Shown here in pieces: positions 42,301-53,900 of a stretch of DNA of 64,000 bases. Every line of letters begins with the position of its first letter. Position 1 is the stretch's first letter. A program made the translations under genes and the position numbers. Source of the DNA: Henricia sp. BOLD:AAB3569 (taxonomy: Eukaryota; Echinodermata; Asteroidea; Spinulosida; Echinasteridae); NCBI GenBank assembly GCA_037783545.1, contig JBBELK010000164.1, positions 1,054,001-1,118,000 on the forward strand. Reading direction: 5' to 3'. A model generated the notes under the pieces. That model was not told the origin of the DNA. It saw nothing but the letters and a program-made list of their open reading frames with translations, and searched no databases.

Positions 42301-44874
42301 GAATCAATAATATATCATCTACAATTTTATAGTAATTTTATTCAACAATTTAAATCCCGAATATTATTTTTCTTTGAAAAACGCTTACCGTTTGAAAGCA
42401 CAGTCGTGTTTCCCATTTCTGTTGTTGATTCCGTAGCCATAATTGGTAAAGTTGCTGTCAATAAAAATTAGACGCTAAATAATAAACGATGTATTCCTAT
42501 CCTAATAAATAATTATTAATTGTCACATCGAGGTTTCAGTTGGTTACTTTGTGGTATACACTCAAGCCCAATTAAGGTTTTGCCCAAATAGGAACCAACG
42601 TTGCAGATGATACAATGTTCCTTTAAACACCACTTGTGGTAAAAAATAACTTGACGTACATGTATACATACCGGTTGAAAAATGAGTAGCATTGACGTGC
42701 GATGACGTCATCATTACGTCAGTAGAGTTCGTCTGACCCGAGGATGTGGTCGTGGCATGTGTGGATGCATTGGTGACATTTTCTGGCAAGATTATGCGAA
42801 TTATACAAATATGAAGCAGGCAGACTTGTGTCACATACAGATTAAAGTCACATAAATAAATCTGACGTTTATTGGGACATTATTGCCTATGATGAGCTAT
42901 ATCATTCACCTGTTACTTTAAGTTCGATTTCTATGGTTTGAATTCATTTTGCATACATTACTTGTTGCTAGGTATAGGACAAGCCCCGGCGAAGCTTTGT
43001 GTTCGTTTTGTTAAATAAAGTATATATACAATTTGCATACATTACAAAAATACCCTATTTTACCGCGTATAAGAAAGACAAAACCGCCTGTGGGCGCGAA
43101 AATAATTAACAAAAACAAATTCTCCATGTTCGAATACGTCTTTACATACCAAAGGAATCTAAAATACCTCGCATAATGCGTGAGTTACACGACGATACAG
43201 CTTTACGTGTAATCCGACGCGTGAATACGATTCGTGTGGGTATTCCGCCAGATCAGATGTTGGGAACAGTCTGTTAAATTGCCCAGAGGAGAGGGCGGGT
43301 CCCTTATCCAGAATTCACTGATAATACGAGAATGTAATTTTTGATAAGTGGCTATTTAAAGGGTAACTGTCGGTTACACGATTGGAAAACCGTTGCAAAT
43401 GGATTTTCTCCATGTGTGATTGAAGATGTGTATGATAAAAACCAACTTGTGTATAGGTCAGCTCAGTACCTCATCTACGTTCCGTAAAAACAATGAAAAA
43501 CTGTGTCCACGCTTTCAAGAAATTGTGTGAAGCCACCGTCCTATTTAGACTGGTTCCCTGGTTGTAATGCACGGAAAACGGAGGCACAATACCACGCTAG
43601 TCAGGGGCCTAGTTTCGTTCAACATGGGGTACCCTTAAACAATGTGTATGCACATACATTTATATGAATTCATCATAAATTACCATTTTCTTATAAGCCT
43701 TTAAGATAACATCTCGGGTGGAATCATTGTATTGGACAGTTGGAACCACCTCTATCCTCCATTTGAGTAAGGTTTTCTGATCAATGGTCGATTAAAATTT
43801 GGGGGCATAGCATAATGTATACGGGCATAGGGGATTTTCGCATTCCGCGGCCATCTTGAAAACAGATCCTGAAATCGCTGGCAGCCAATTATTAGCGCCA
43901 TTGTAAATGACGTCAGTCGGTGTCTGCCATTTGCGCTTTTCATTGGCTGCCAGTAATTTGGCTCCCCCTCTACTAGATCTTTTTTTAAAGATGGCCACGG
44001 AATGCGAAAACCCGCAGTTCATATCATTGTGAGATGTGTGGCAGAACGGGTTGAACGACAGCTTCTTGAATCACACCGTGTAGGCCCCTAAGCACTCTTA
44101 TTATGCACTGGGCGTTCGTGAAATTTCCACCGTGTGTCTTTCGGGACAACGTCCCGGCGGAACGCAGGTAATGGACCGCATTAAAAACACAAGTCATCGG
44201 ACACTCTTGCGTATGTCAACCATGACGCAACAGAGATCCGAATAAACACGTCACTTTCGCCTGTTGCCACAAAAGGTGGTGGCTCTAAACACAAATCACT
44301 GAATCGCTTCCCTGTGTGTTTGTATAATGGATGTACAGTATTAACCGACTACTCAATAATTACCACCATCATGATTATTGATGACGTCATGCAAGCATAA
44401 TTTGTACACGACAAGCCGAGTGTGAGTTGTACAACTACAATAAATGTTACAAATTTGTGTGAAAATTTTAATGGGTAAATTTTAATGTATTTTACACCCG
44501 AAAATTCTTACACCCGAACGAAAATTCATTCAATACGAAATGGTGCTATTCTGGTAAAAATTGAGAAATAGGCCATTACTATTTTCCTTCAAAATGACAA
44601 ATATCATGCGTAATGTAGGCCCTATATAAAAATATATATATTATATATACATATAAAATACACAAAACACAGACATTTTTCAGTCTCAAATGTTTTGTAT
44701 ACAAGGTCTGAAGCAATGGTCAACTACTCAATTCCTGCAGGATTATATACGAATGTGAAATAAAGCATACCAAGCATTGTACTAACCTTGCGATACAACG
44801 TGAAAGGCATGGATGTTAATTAGCAGGAACCCCAGCGCCAAGCACCGGGGCCGTAGCTCCTTTGTCCCCGGCAT
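39086..44874 (-). CDS. Receptor gene G: mucin-like N-glycosylated stalk, TM, NTAY tail
   Basis: Twelve exons, all phase-compatible, about 386 residues. Signal peptide 44787-44874 (core CLALGFLLINIHAF). Stalk exons 42672-42782, 42389-42454, 42029-42094, 41835-41900, 41684-41746, 41302-41361, 41082-41156, 40581-40649 and 39861-40055. TM 39521-39602 (VLILIFAGLIFLLAIMIFV). Tail 39086-39305 (TGA). Residues 30-286 are Thr/Ser/Asn/Glu-rich with at least a dozen N-X-S/T sequons and no cysteine, so no CCP is present. It is likely an extended glycoprotein spacer or ligand. The small tail-exon acceptor is placed at TTTCTCTAAATTAG, the only nearby site that restores phase 2. Confidence 0.82.
39861..40055 (-). 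CDS. Gene G membrane-proximal stalk exon
   Basis: 64 codons, acceptor GTCATACAG, donor ACTT|GTAAGT. Thr/Ser/Pro-rich with four sequons (NES, NFT, NET, NHT) and a short tyrosine patch (TYYETPMYE). It leads directly into the TM exon. Confidence 0.83.
40217..40555. mobile_element. Dispersed repeat in gene G intron
   Basis: Second copy of the family at 11078-11375. Its two ends (CTACTTGTTTGGTAA and TTACTAAACAAGTG) are inverted repeats, so it is a full-length short transposon-like unit. Confidence 0.6.
40695..40890 (+). mobile_element. Degraded SINE-like repeat in gene G intron
   Basis: TGCCCTTAGGAAAGGCATTT, CTCACCATGGAGCTGAGAAA, GCCCAATGACCAG and a terminal (ATT)n tract match the copy at 37455. 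Confidence 0.45.
41302..42454 (-). repeat. Five tandemly duplicated 19-21-codon stalk exons in gene G
   Basis: Exons at 42389-42454, 42029-42094, 41835-41900, 41684-41746 and 41302-41361 each encode variants of a unit with core VLATEIT and end (D/G)N(T/S/M)TVLSN. Each has an N-glycosylation sequon near its end. All are phase 1-1, with donor context AACG|GT and acceptor TGACAG, so any number can be skipped or added in frame. The flanking introns are repeated too. Confidence 0.88.
43833..44015. mobile_element. Foldback element in gene G intron 1
   Basis: GATTTTCGCATTCCGCGGCC and the complementary GGCCACGGAATGCGAAAACC. The inner arms TGGCAGCCAAT and ATTGGCTGCCA also pair. Confidence 0.62.
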
Positions 44875-46249
44875 GGTCAGGCAGTGGCGCCCGGTGAAAC
44901 CCAAGTCCGTGTTCCTTCCATTTATCCGTGAAAAAACACTCCGCGTTTCAAAACAAAACACACGTCTTTTGTGCCAGAGGAGAATTTTATAATGGGTGCA
45001 ATGTCACTGCGTGCGTTGCTTCATGTTGAGTTTACGCGTTATGTTGAGTTTGTTGCAAATGATGGTACATCAAACGACCGACGTAAAACCAAGCTTCGGT
45101 ATTCACACTTTTCTATATATGTAACCCTCCTCTATCTAATTCAATTTACATATATTCTGGATATATCTTGACTAGAACAAATACCTCAAGCTGAATAACC
45201 AGTTCGTTTACGGCTTTAATTTCTGAACTCCACCAATTCACATCCAACGTCAATATCAGCCGTTTCGAAAACGCCTACTTAATATTATCATCAAGCAATT
45301 CGAGTATGGACACTGCTCGCTATATACGTTATTTACGAAGCAGAGAAGTCAGGGAGTCACGCATTAATATTACGTCCTTGGGAATTATTCATGGCGTATC
45401 TCGTACATTGGTTGTCACTGCATAAAATTACTGTAATATACAATAAAAAGTAACTGCAAAAGTGCAAAAATAATTAAATTTTAATGGTGATTGATGTAGA
45501 AACGGTGAATGGGAAAATGCCTCAGTATACTATAGAATACCCAATAAAAAGCCCGTATTTCCGGACTAAATTATTTATGTGTTTTCAAGGATCAATTCAC
45601 CTTCAAAATATAAATTGGAATAAAACTGATTAATCTTTCGAATAAAACGTTGTTATGATCCACTGACGAAAAAGTACTAATATAATAATAATTTATATTA
45701 ATTTAAACGTCGGGTAAAGGCAAAACAAACCTTAATTAACATTCAGTTTCCCCGACGCAAGCTAAATCAATTTCTGAATAATTTATAAATTATTAAAAAA
45801 TTAACAAACAAATAAATTAGAAAGGTTAATTATATAATCGTTAGAAACCGAATAAAAACAAAAATGTCAAAAAATTATAGCATGTAAAAAATTTCGTTCA
45901 CGGAAATGTTCTGGCGGCCAACATTTTGTTCATATAGGCCTAACGCTTATATGTTTAACGTTATAAATTACGGAACTCAGTCCAGTAAAAATACAGTTTT
46001 TGTTTACAGTGTGTAGTAGGCCTACATGTACTGCAAAATAACCCATAAAATGCAAATTAGGATAAAAAACATTTTGGAAAATTACACACGAAATTGTGCG
46101 TATACCAGCATAACTACGCGGTTTTTTTTACAAGCATAGTTTAATAAGCATTATAGTTATCTTTTATATGAAAAACTGGGCAATTTATAACATGTGATCA
46201 ACAACAATTTTCCATAAAGCTATAATGTCTTTGTGCAATGCACGTCTGT
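44875..46249. other. Intergenic upstream of gene G
   Basis: AT-rich, no exon seen. It would contain gene G's promoter. Confidence 0.5.
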
Positions 46250-46500
46250 CTAAGGCATAGTCTTTGTGAAAGACTGTCTTACGTTGCTTGGTTTGTGTAC
46301 CGCGCGGTCGACATTGCACCGTGTGGACAGGGTACTAGTTTATGCGCTATCTGGGTTCTGTCTGTAAGACAAACACTACCCATAAACTAGTTCCCTGTCC
46401 ACACAGTGCAATATCGACCGCACGTACGGCGCATAAACTAGTTCCCTGTCCACACGAACCAAGCAACGTTAGACCGTCTTTCACAAAGACTATCTAAGGC
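46250..46500. mobile_element. MITE between genes G and H
   Basis: Ends CTAAGGCATAGTCTTTGTGA and the complement. The interior repeats ACTAGTTCCCTGTCCACAC. Confidence 0.65.
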
Positions 46501-46650
46501 ACTGTGCAGTGATACAATGTGAAAGTTAACCAATAATAAGTCACGTGATGCCATTGCACAATATACATTCAATCTCTGAGTGATAAGTTTGCACCATATT
46601 TATAGTGTAAAAACATTTTCAATGCATTTTTAAACGATTCACATACCAAA

Positions 46651-46889
46651 ACTGCAAAAACTGTGGTGTTAAATTAACACCAGTGGTGTTGTTTTATATA
46701 GATACCAAGCCTGTTGTTAAGTTTTAACACCACAAGTATTGGTTTTAACACCTAGGGTGTTAAAAATAATGCATTTATTCCAATTGAGGAATAAAAACTA
46801 ACAGCCATGGTGTTAAATGTTAACACCATGCTTGGTATCTATATAAGACAACACCACTGGTGTTAATTTAACACCACAGTTTTTGCAGT
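46651..46889. mobile_element. ACTGCAAAAACTGTGGTGTT hairpin MITE
   Basis: Near-perfect 239-bp palindrome with multiple GGTGTTAA/TTAACACC units. Confidence 0.75.
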
Positions 46890-47510
46890 GTACTATATAC
46901 GCGAATAAAAAAGCCGGTGCGTGTATACTGTAACGAAAGTGTTACAAAAAATGCACGCATATAAAATAAAATGCAGTTTATCCTGCTGTATTGTCATGAT
47001 AAAGAATCGAACAGTTACGTCATTGTAATAGCGAGGGTCCTAAACACCCGCGGTCAGCTGAACGGTCATAGAAAAAACATGTAGTAAAACAGTTGAGTGA
47101 CTTTTGTTCAGACCCGTTTCATACCAGAGTTGCGCCGAACTAAATCATCCCAGAATTAAGTTCGACATATGAAACAATTTGGAGCGACTTGGTTCGCCAG
47201 AAGTCGAAAGATCGACAGTTTCAGTCGGTCAGACGTCGATCTTCAGTGTGCGCACGGTTCGCATTATATTATGAAACGCCTGTCTGAATCCAAATTTTAA
47301 TCGGAGCGACTCGAGTCGCTCTTAATACAATTAGTTCGGCGCGACTCTGGTGCGCCTGTAACGGGTGGGACTGACGTTCAGTTTGGTTCTTTATACTTGA
47401 GTGAAGGGTAATACATACATGAACTTTTTTTGTGCAAAGTTTGATATTGAAATGCATTCGTTAGCTCGATTCAATTCACATTATAAGTACGACACATATA
47501 TGCACAATCT

Positions 47511-47961
47511 TCAAAGTTTTGTAACAAGTTCAACATACGAATCCCGCGTCGCCATGTCGTAGTCTGGTTCCGGAATATCAGCCGCATACAGCGATGGTGT
47601 CGTCCCCGCCACGCCATTAACAGCGCCCTCATTGCCGCCATGAAGCGCCACGTGCACAGGTGATGCATATTCATTAGGCACCACCGCCCCTGATTGGCTA
47701 GCGGGGTAGGCGGGGCTAACAGGTTTTGCATACGTATACTCCGAGTCATTGTTGTTCTGGACGGTTATTTCCTGTTGAGAGTACAGCGTGCTGATTCTGA
47801 TTGGCGAGCCCGTTTGCGAATCGGTCGTCGTCTGGCGGCCATTTTGGTTTGGTCGATCCGCCCCGTCAACCTCGTACGCGTAATTTAAATGTGACATGTC
47901 CTCAACTTTTGGCGTTTCTAATTCCCCAATAAAGTTTATTGGTTGGTCTCGCTTAGCCTTT
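47511..47961 (-). CDS. Gene H cytoplasmic tail exon
   Basis: 149 residues. Tyrosine sites are NYAYEV, TLYSQQ, YTYAKP, AYPAS, NEYASP, SLYAAD, PDYDMA and, near the C-terminus, DSYVELVTKL. None is a strict ITIM and there is no ITAM spacing, but YAxP/YAxD motifs resemble those in genes A and I. Acceptor ACCGACAG. Confidence 0.85.
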
Positions 47962-50900
47962 CTGTCGGTAGAATGACGTGAAATGAAATAAATATTATAA
48001 ACGGGGTTTGGTCAAAGTAAAAAAAAAAAAAAACAAGAATGTTTACTGTGATGTCATGCCGGCAAGTTAATGTTGGTACTTTAAGATAGTTTGGCAGCTA
48101 CGTGTATATAAATGCACGCGTCTTAGCGTTTTGTGAACCCCCCCCCCCCCCCTCCCCCCCCCCCCCCCCCCCCCCTCCCCCCGGTCACTATTACGCCAAC
48201 CCGACTGCATAATGTATTGCATCAAATTATATGGGTGGTTGGGGGGATACATTCAATACACTGGTGTTTTAATAGTGTTTGTTTTTAATTAAATCAGAGA
48301 TATATTATTTTAAAAATCCAACAAAATACTTACTTTTTGCAGCCAATTATCACAGCAAGCGAAACAACAAAGATGAATAAAGCCAGGGAAACGGCGATAA
48401 TGATTATAAGCCATAGCATGATCGATGGGCCTGAGACAAAAACGGAGAAAGAACAGAAAATGTCAGCAACTTTGCAGTTGAGATAATTTGGGCCGTTAAA
48501 ATTATGGTTGTTAGAAATATGACTTGTACTGCCGAGACAGATGATTATACGTGTGTTCTGTCGTAATGGCGAAGCACGAATGCTATTATTCATATATACA
48601 CGCATACAAAACAATCGTATTACAAATCACAGCTCGATCGCCTCTGACAAGATTATGATACTAAAAATAGTTATTGATCGAAATCTCCAAATTTGTACCG
48701 CGATGACAAACAGATGGGGATAATTAGGAGCAGGTGTTTTGGGTACAGCGCCACCTATTGTCCATTCAAGGTAAGGAACAAAATCGTACAGGGAATGAAT
48801 AAAAAATAACAATTTAAAAAAAAAGTCAATCAATAAATACAAATCATTTTCTGGGTCATGCACGTTCTGCCAGATGACCAGGTATTGGGCAGCCATGTTG
48901 GAATTCTTAACCAATCAGATTGCATGTAAGCCGGGAGACTTTGTTTTGTCTCTTGATAGTTAACACTTGAATGGACAATCTTAGAAAATGATCGGCTTAC
49001 TTTCTGAGCACCATCTTTATAACTAGCTCAAAAATTAGATGTTCCATGATTCTACTTCAAACCTAATCCATATCTTTGGGTTTTCTCGGTACAAAGTACA
49101 TTCAACTAGAAAAGTTAAACTTTATTTTTCCTCGAGTACGCATATGTACATGTACTTGAATTTTCTTTCAACAAGGACGATAAGAATATATTTGTGCAGT
49201 TTGGTAATATATGAACAGGGAATAACTTAACGAGAAAGGAAAGCAATGCATTTTTGGGATGGATAACAACATTATAAGCACTTAAATGAAAACAAGGATC
49301 TTAGAAGGTAGACATTGGATGCATTTATTTTGAGTAGGCCTACTTCGACTGGTCTCCGGAGGGCCCTGTAAAAATGCCACTGCCATCGTAACTTGGATGA
49401 TTCAATTCGAATTGCAAATGAAACACGCGCGTTCTGCTGTTTTGATTGGCCACACCCACCTGAGCGTGCATATTTGGCCATCGTCGTCGTCATGCCTCCC
49501 TGCCATGGCGTTTCAGTGACGTCATCTGTTCGTATTATCGTCTCCCCGTCTGTTACTGCTATTTCTGTCTCCCCGTCTGTTACTGCTATTTCTGATACAG
49601 ATTTAAGACAACATTTAGGAAACTTGCTGTCAGAAACAAACACATTTCCAAAACAATTTTAAATTGATAGCTTTCTCATGACGTCATGTTGTGTGTCAAA
49701 TAATGCCGCGTCATTGTGGAAGCAATGTGCGTGCGCGTTGTGTGTGTCCATAGCACGCGTAACGCTCTGTACTAAGGCGCCCATTGGTGAACTAAACCGC
49801 GCTACGCCCACCAGAGACACACGCAACGCGCACGCACATCACTTCCACAATGACTCGGCATTATTTGACCGACAAAATGGCGTATTCGCACGTGGTCGAA
49901 AGCTATCTATTGGAAAGGACAATATGAGACAATACTAAAATAGAACTTACTGTGGCCAAACAGATGAGGGCGCTGTTTTAACAAACTATGTAGAAATATC
50001 TGTTCATGTATCATAATATTTCTATCTCAAGCAAATCAGTGGGTTAATTAAATCTGACTTTGATGAGGGACGTTGTATGTCAACCCCAAACACGACGAGT
50101 GGAACCAGCAACCTTCTTAACTTACACCGAAGTGCACAGGGGAACCCTAAACACGACGGGTGAAGCATGCACCAGACTCCTAACTTTGAGAAATCAGACA
50201 TTTTATGTCAATTGTTTTATACGTTCATTACGGTCAAATGAGCTTGATTTGCAGAAAATGTCGCATTGATTGCCCACTCCTACTACTAGTAACACACTGA
50301 TCTAATTGTTGGTATGACATTTAACATTCACTAAGTACACAAAGTAAATTGTTTAGGACATATAGGCCTATATACGTGTCCATATCTCTATGTTTTGGAA
50401 TTTGTAACAAAACTGGGTGTACATGAAATGTATACACCAATCCGGTAACTAAGGTCTCCTTCCCTGTACATCCGCCATAGCTGGGGGGCTTCCACTGAAT
50501 GAACTGTATGTTTTTGCTGTTGCTGAAGCTGCATTTGTTTACTTCCAACAAGTTGCGCGTCTTTGTAGGGTTGCGTGTACGCGAAGGAGGCGCGTCGCGT
50601 GCACGCGGAGGGGGCGCGTAATGTAATGGATGAGCGCTTTTCGTTCTAACAGCAACACAAAACGCACAACAAATGCATTGGACGCCCCCCAGCTATGGCG
50701 GATATACAGGGAAGTAGACTTTCGTTACCGGATTGGTCTATAGGAATAACAAAAAATGCATCCTTACCGTTTGTACTTTGTGTATTAAACATTTCAGTTG
50801 CAAGAGAGGTTATAAAAACAGTCATTTGCAATGTTTGAATCTCAGTTGGCTGCTCAACCGTTGCTTGATTTTCCGTTGGGTCAATTTTCGTGGGTTGTCC

Positions 50901-53900
50901 ATCCGTCGGTTCAATTTCTGTGGGCTGCACATTCGTGGTTGGCCGTTCTGTGTGTGGCATTTTCGTGGAATATACATGTATTTCTGTAGTGGAGAAAAAA
51001 AGAACCCTCGTTTTTAAAAGCTCATTAAAACACACATAGTTCGATTAAAGCACTCTAGTATACCGTTATACGTTGGATACAATTTCAAGTACAATGTAGA
51101 TCAAATATATTAGTCTAACACACAATGCTCAAACACGAACTGAGGTATGAAGTCCTATGTACATGTGTGTCTCGTCCCAAAATGCAAACTATATTTGCTT
51201 TTAAACAATCAAGCAAGAATTATTATTTATTATTATTTTGTAATTTTAAATATCGTAACACTTTCACTGTGCTCCTACCTTGGCAAGTACCATCTATATG
51301 CCACCTTCCCTCCATACACGTGAGGTTCAAGACCACATCGGTGACGTCACAATCAAACTTCAACTTGTCCCCTCCTTTAAATTCCGCATTTATTTCAGAG
51401 GCGTTCCCCTGGAGTGTCGCCCCTGGCGGCACCTCGGGCGGTGCGCAGACGTCTGGGAGACAAGATGGCGGCGGGTGATTCCATTCACCCAGAGGGAGGC
51501 ATGTAAGTTCGGCAGGACCGGTCAGAAAGAAACCGGGTTGGCAAGAAATATTCAAGTTTTGACCGACCTCGAAAAACTCTTTGGCGGGAGATGATAATGT
51601 CGCGTTCGGCGGAGTATCAAACGGGAGACAGCCTATTAAAAATATAACAGAGACTTTTTAGTACAAATTACGTAACGCCCTCTTTTGACGCCATTTTCGG
51701 TTCACACGAAGGTATCCCATTGGTCAGAATTGAGATGCGCCCGCGCGTTGAGTGTAAACCTGTGTGGGTGCACAAGGCGCTTTTTTCACTAATAGGGAGG
51801 TTTCGGTCGCATACGGTTAGGCAAAACGACGACTATTAGTGAATTTTACGTCATCGATTTGTGCGTATATACTTGTGGCGTTTACACAAATATCCCAAGT
51901 GTTGTTTTGTTGTTTACACTGATAGCAACGCCTCTACACCTTAGTGAAAAACGGACAGCGAAAGGTAACGATTTTGAGGTTTGGCTAATCGTAGTCGTAA
52001 TCACTAACCGTGCACACCGAAACCTAACTAATGATACGCATCATTACGTACATAATTAGTCTTTTGTGCCGATTGCACGTACAAGTAACGTAAGCTACAC
52101 ATATATAACAAAATATAAAATAGCATTATAAATACATTTTAACAAACGAACCGATTTCATAAATCTCCATCCGTAAGGCCGTGCCACAGCTTTGGGTGGG
52201 GTCGCCACTGCAGTTAGACTTGCACAAGTCCTCGTTGGGCTCCCGGCCGTGCGTGGCATACATTGCGGATTTATCGCCACAGAAGCATTGATTTTCCGTT
52301 TGCACGCCCGCATAGATGAAGTTTAGGCGGGAACAGATGTTGACGCAGTTCGAGACGGACATACTGGCGCTCTGGCAGTAACTGAAGTCGGAACTGCAGT
52401 AGTTGTTACATAAGGATCTAAAGTCTGAACAGGAGGTTAGGCCAGACAGGGCTCGATCGTGACTGTAGTCATAAAAGCAGCCCAAATAGCGAGAATCTGC
52501 TGTTGAAAAGAAACAAACATCAACTTAAAGTTAACTGTAAAAATGCCATATTTCTGAGGAATCGACAATGTTTACAAAAACAATGCCCTGTAATTTTACG
52601 GACTAGTAACAAATACAAGGAATCTGCATTCGATTAGCACGACCACAATATAGATAACCAACATTTCTGTAAAATTATGGATTTAGGCCTATTCCGTGAA
52701 ATCACAATTGCTTTTGTCAAAAAGTGCATTAACACATTCCCATCCTCCAAGCAAAAGGGGAATGCACTGCATGACAATAGCAGTGGATTTTGTGACATTT
52801 CACTTTCCACCCACCCCTGTATTCCGCTATACTGCACATCCCCCAATTGATTAATCATAACAAATGACACATCACTGTAAAGAGGAATAACAAGGCTTTC
52901 CAATGATACCAAATTCAAGGAAAATGATTTAGTAACAAGAGAGAAATCGTCAGTCAAACTTGACTTTCCGAACGTTTTTTGAGGAGTTTATATGTAAAAC
53001 ACGACAGGTGTCATATAAATTTGTCGATTTTTCGTTTCGAACATCGATCAACTTATGCATCGCAAACAAAATGCTATTTTGAATTTTAAATACATGTTTA
53101 AAATATAATTACCAGATGTTGCATGGTTCAAAACATTTCCGAGTGTAAACGGATTTTGCAACGGATAATGATTGTTGTGTAATCAAGTGTGAGCGGGCTT
53201 TGACACACAAGGCCTGATATAAGCAAATTACACGTTATTTGCTATTTAATTTCACGATTTTATTTTCAACATCACCTGCGCGCAGGTTTAAATTGGATTA
53301 CTCCAGCCGGCAATATTGATATGAAATGGACAGTCATGCATTTAATGACGATCAAATTTAATGGCAGATGTTACAAAAGTACTACATGTCTGCTGTAGAA
53401 TATGACTTTCAACATTTCCAACCTTCACAAAAATTCCCGTGTTTGTTGCAAATATTTATCGAAATAATATTTGAGTTTAAGTTCATTCTATGATTTAATT
53501 GCATGCTGTATTCCATGCGATATTTCGCTAAACTTTATTTCGCGCCAAAATGGATGCGGTCGTGGAATTCGTTGACATTTTAGTTTTTCGTTACTATTTT
53601 CCGTGTGTTTGATATTTGAAAGGAAAATATTTACACTTGCAATAGCTATGTGGAATCAGTGTTAATATTGGGGATAACACTACTTATAACCACACAGAGA
53701 ACACGATTTCTTTAATATGCTTTTTAACGATTTCGTACGATTTCTTACGATTTCTAGTTACGACAGTTTATTCGGCCAACTCGCAACAAAAAGGAATGCA
53801 GTAATTTGTTGATTTTTGTGATTATGCTCGGTGTCTTGTTTGTTTTCTTGTCAGAAATACATGTAGGCACTCTATACGTCCCTGAATGATCCGTCAGCGG

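Noticed and set aside
42672-44787. A hidden CCP exon in gene G
   Set aside because: No cysteine-bearing phase 1-1 frame found between the signal peptide and the first stalk exon.
47511-47961. ITAM in gene H tail
   Set aside because: No pair of YxxL/I motifs with 6-12-residue spacing; only one YVEL near the end.
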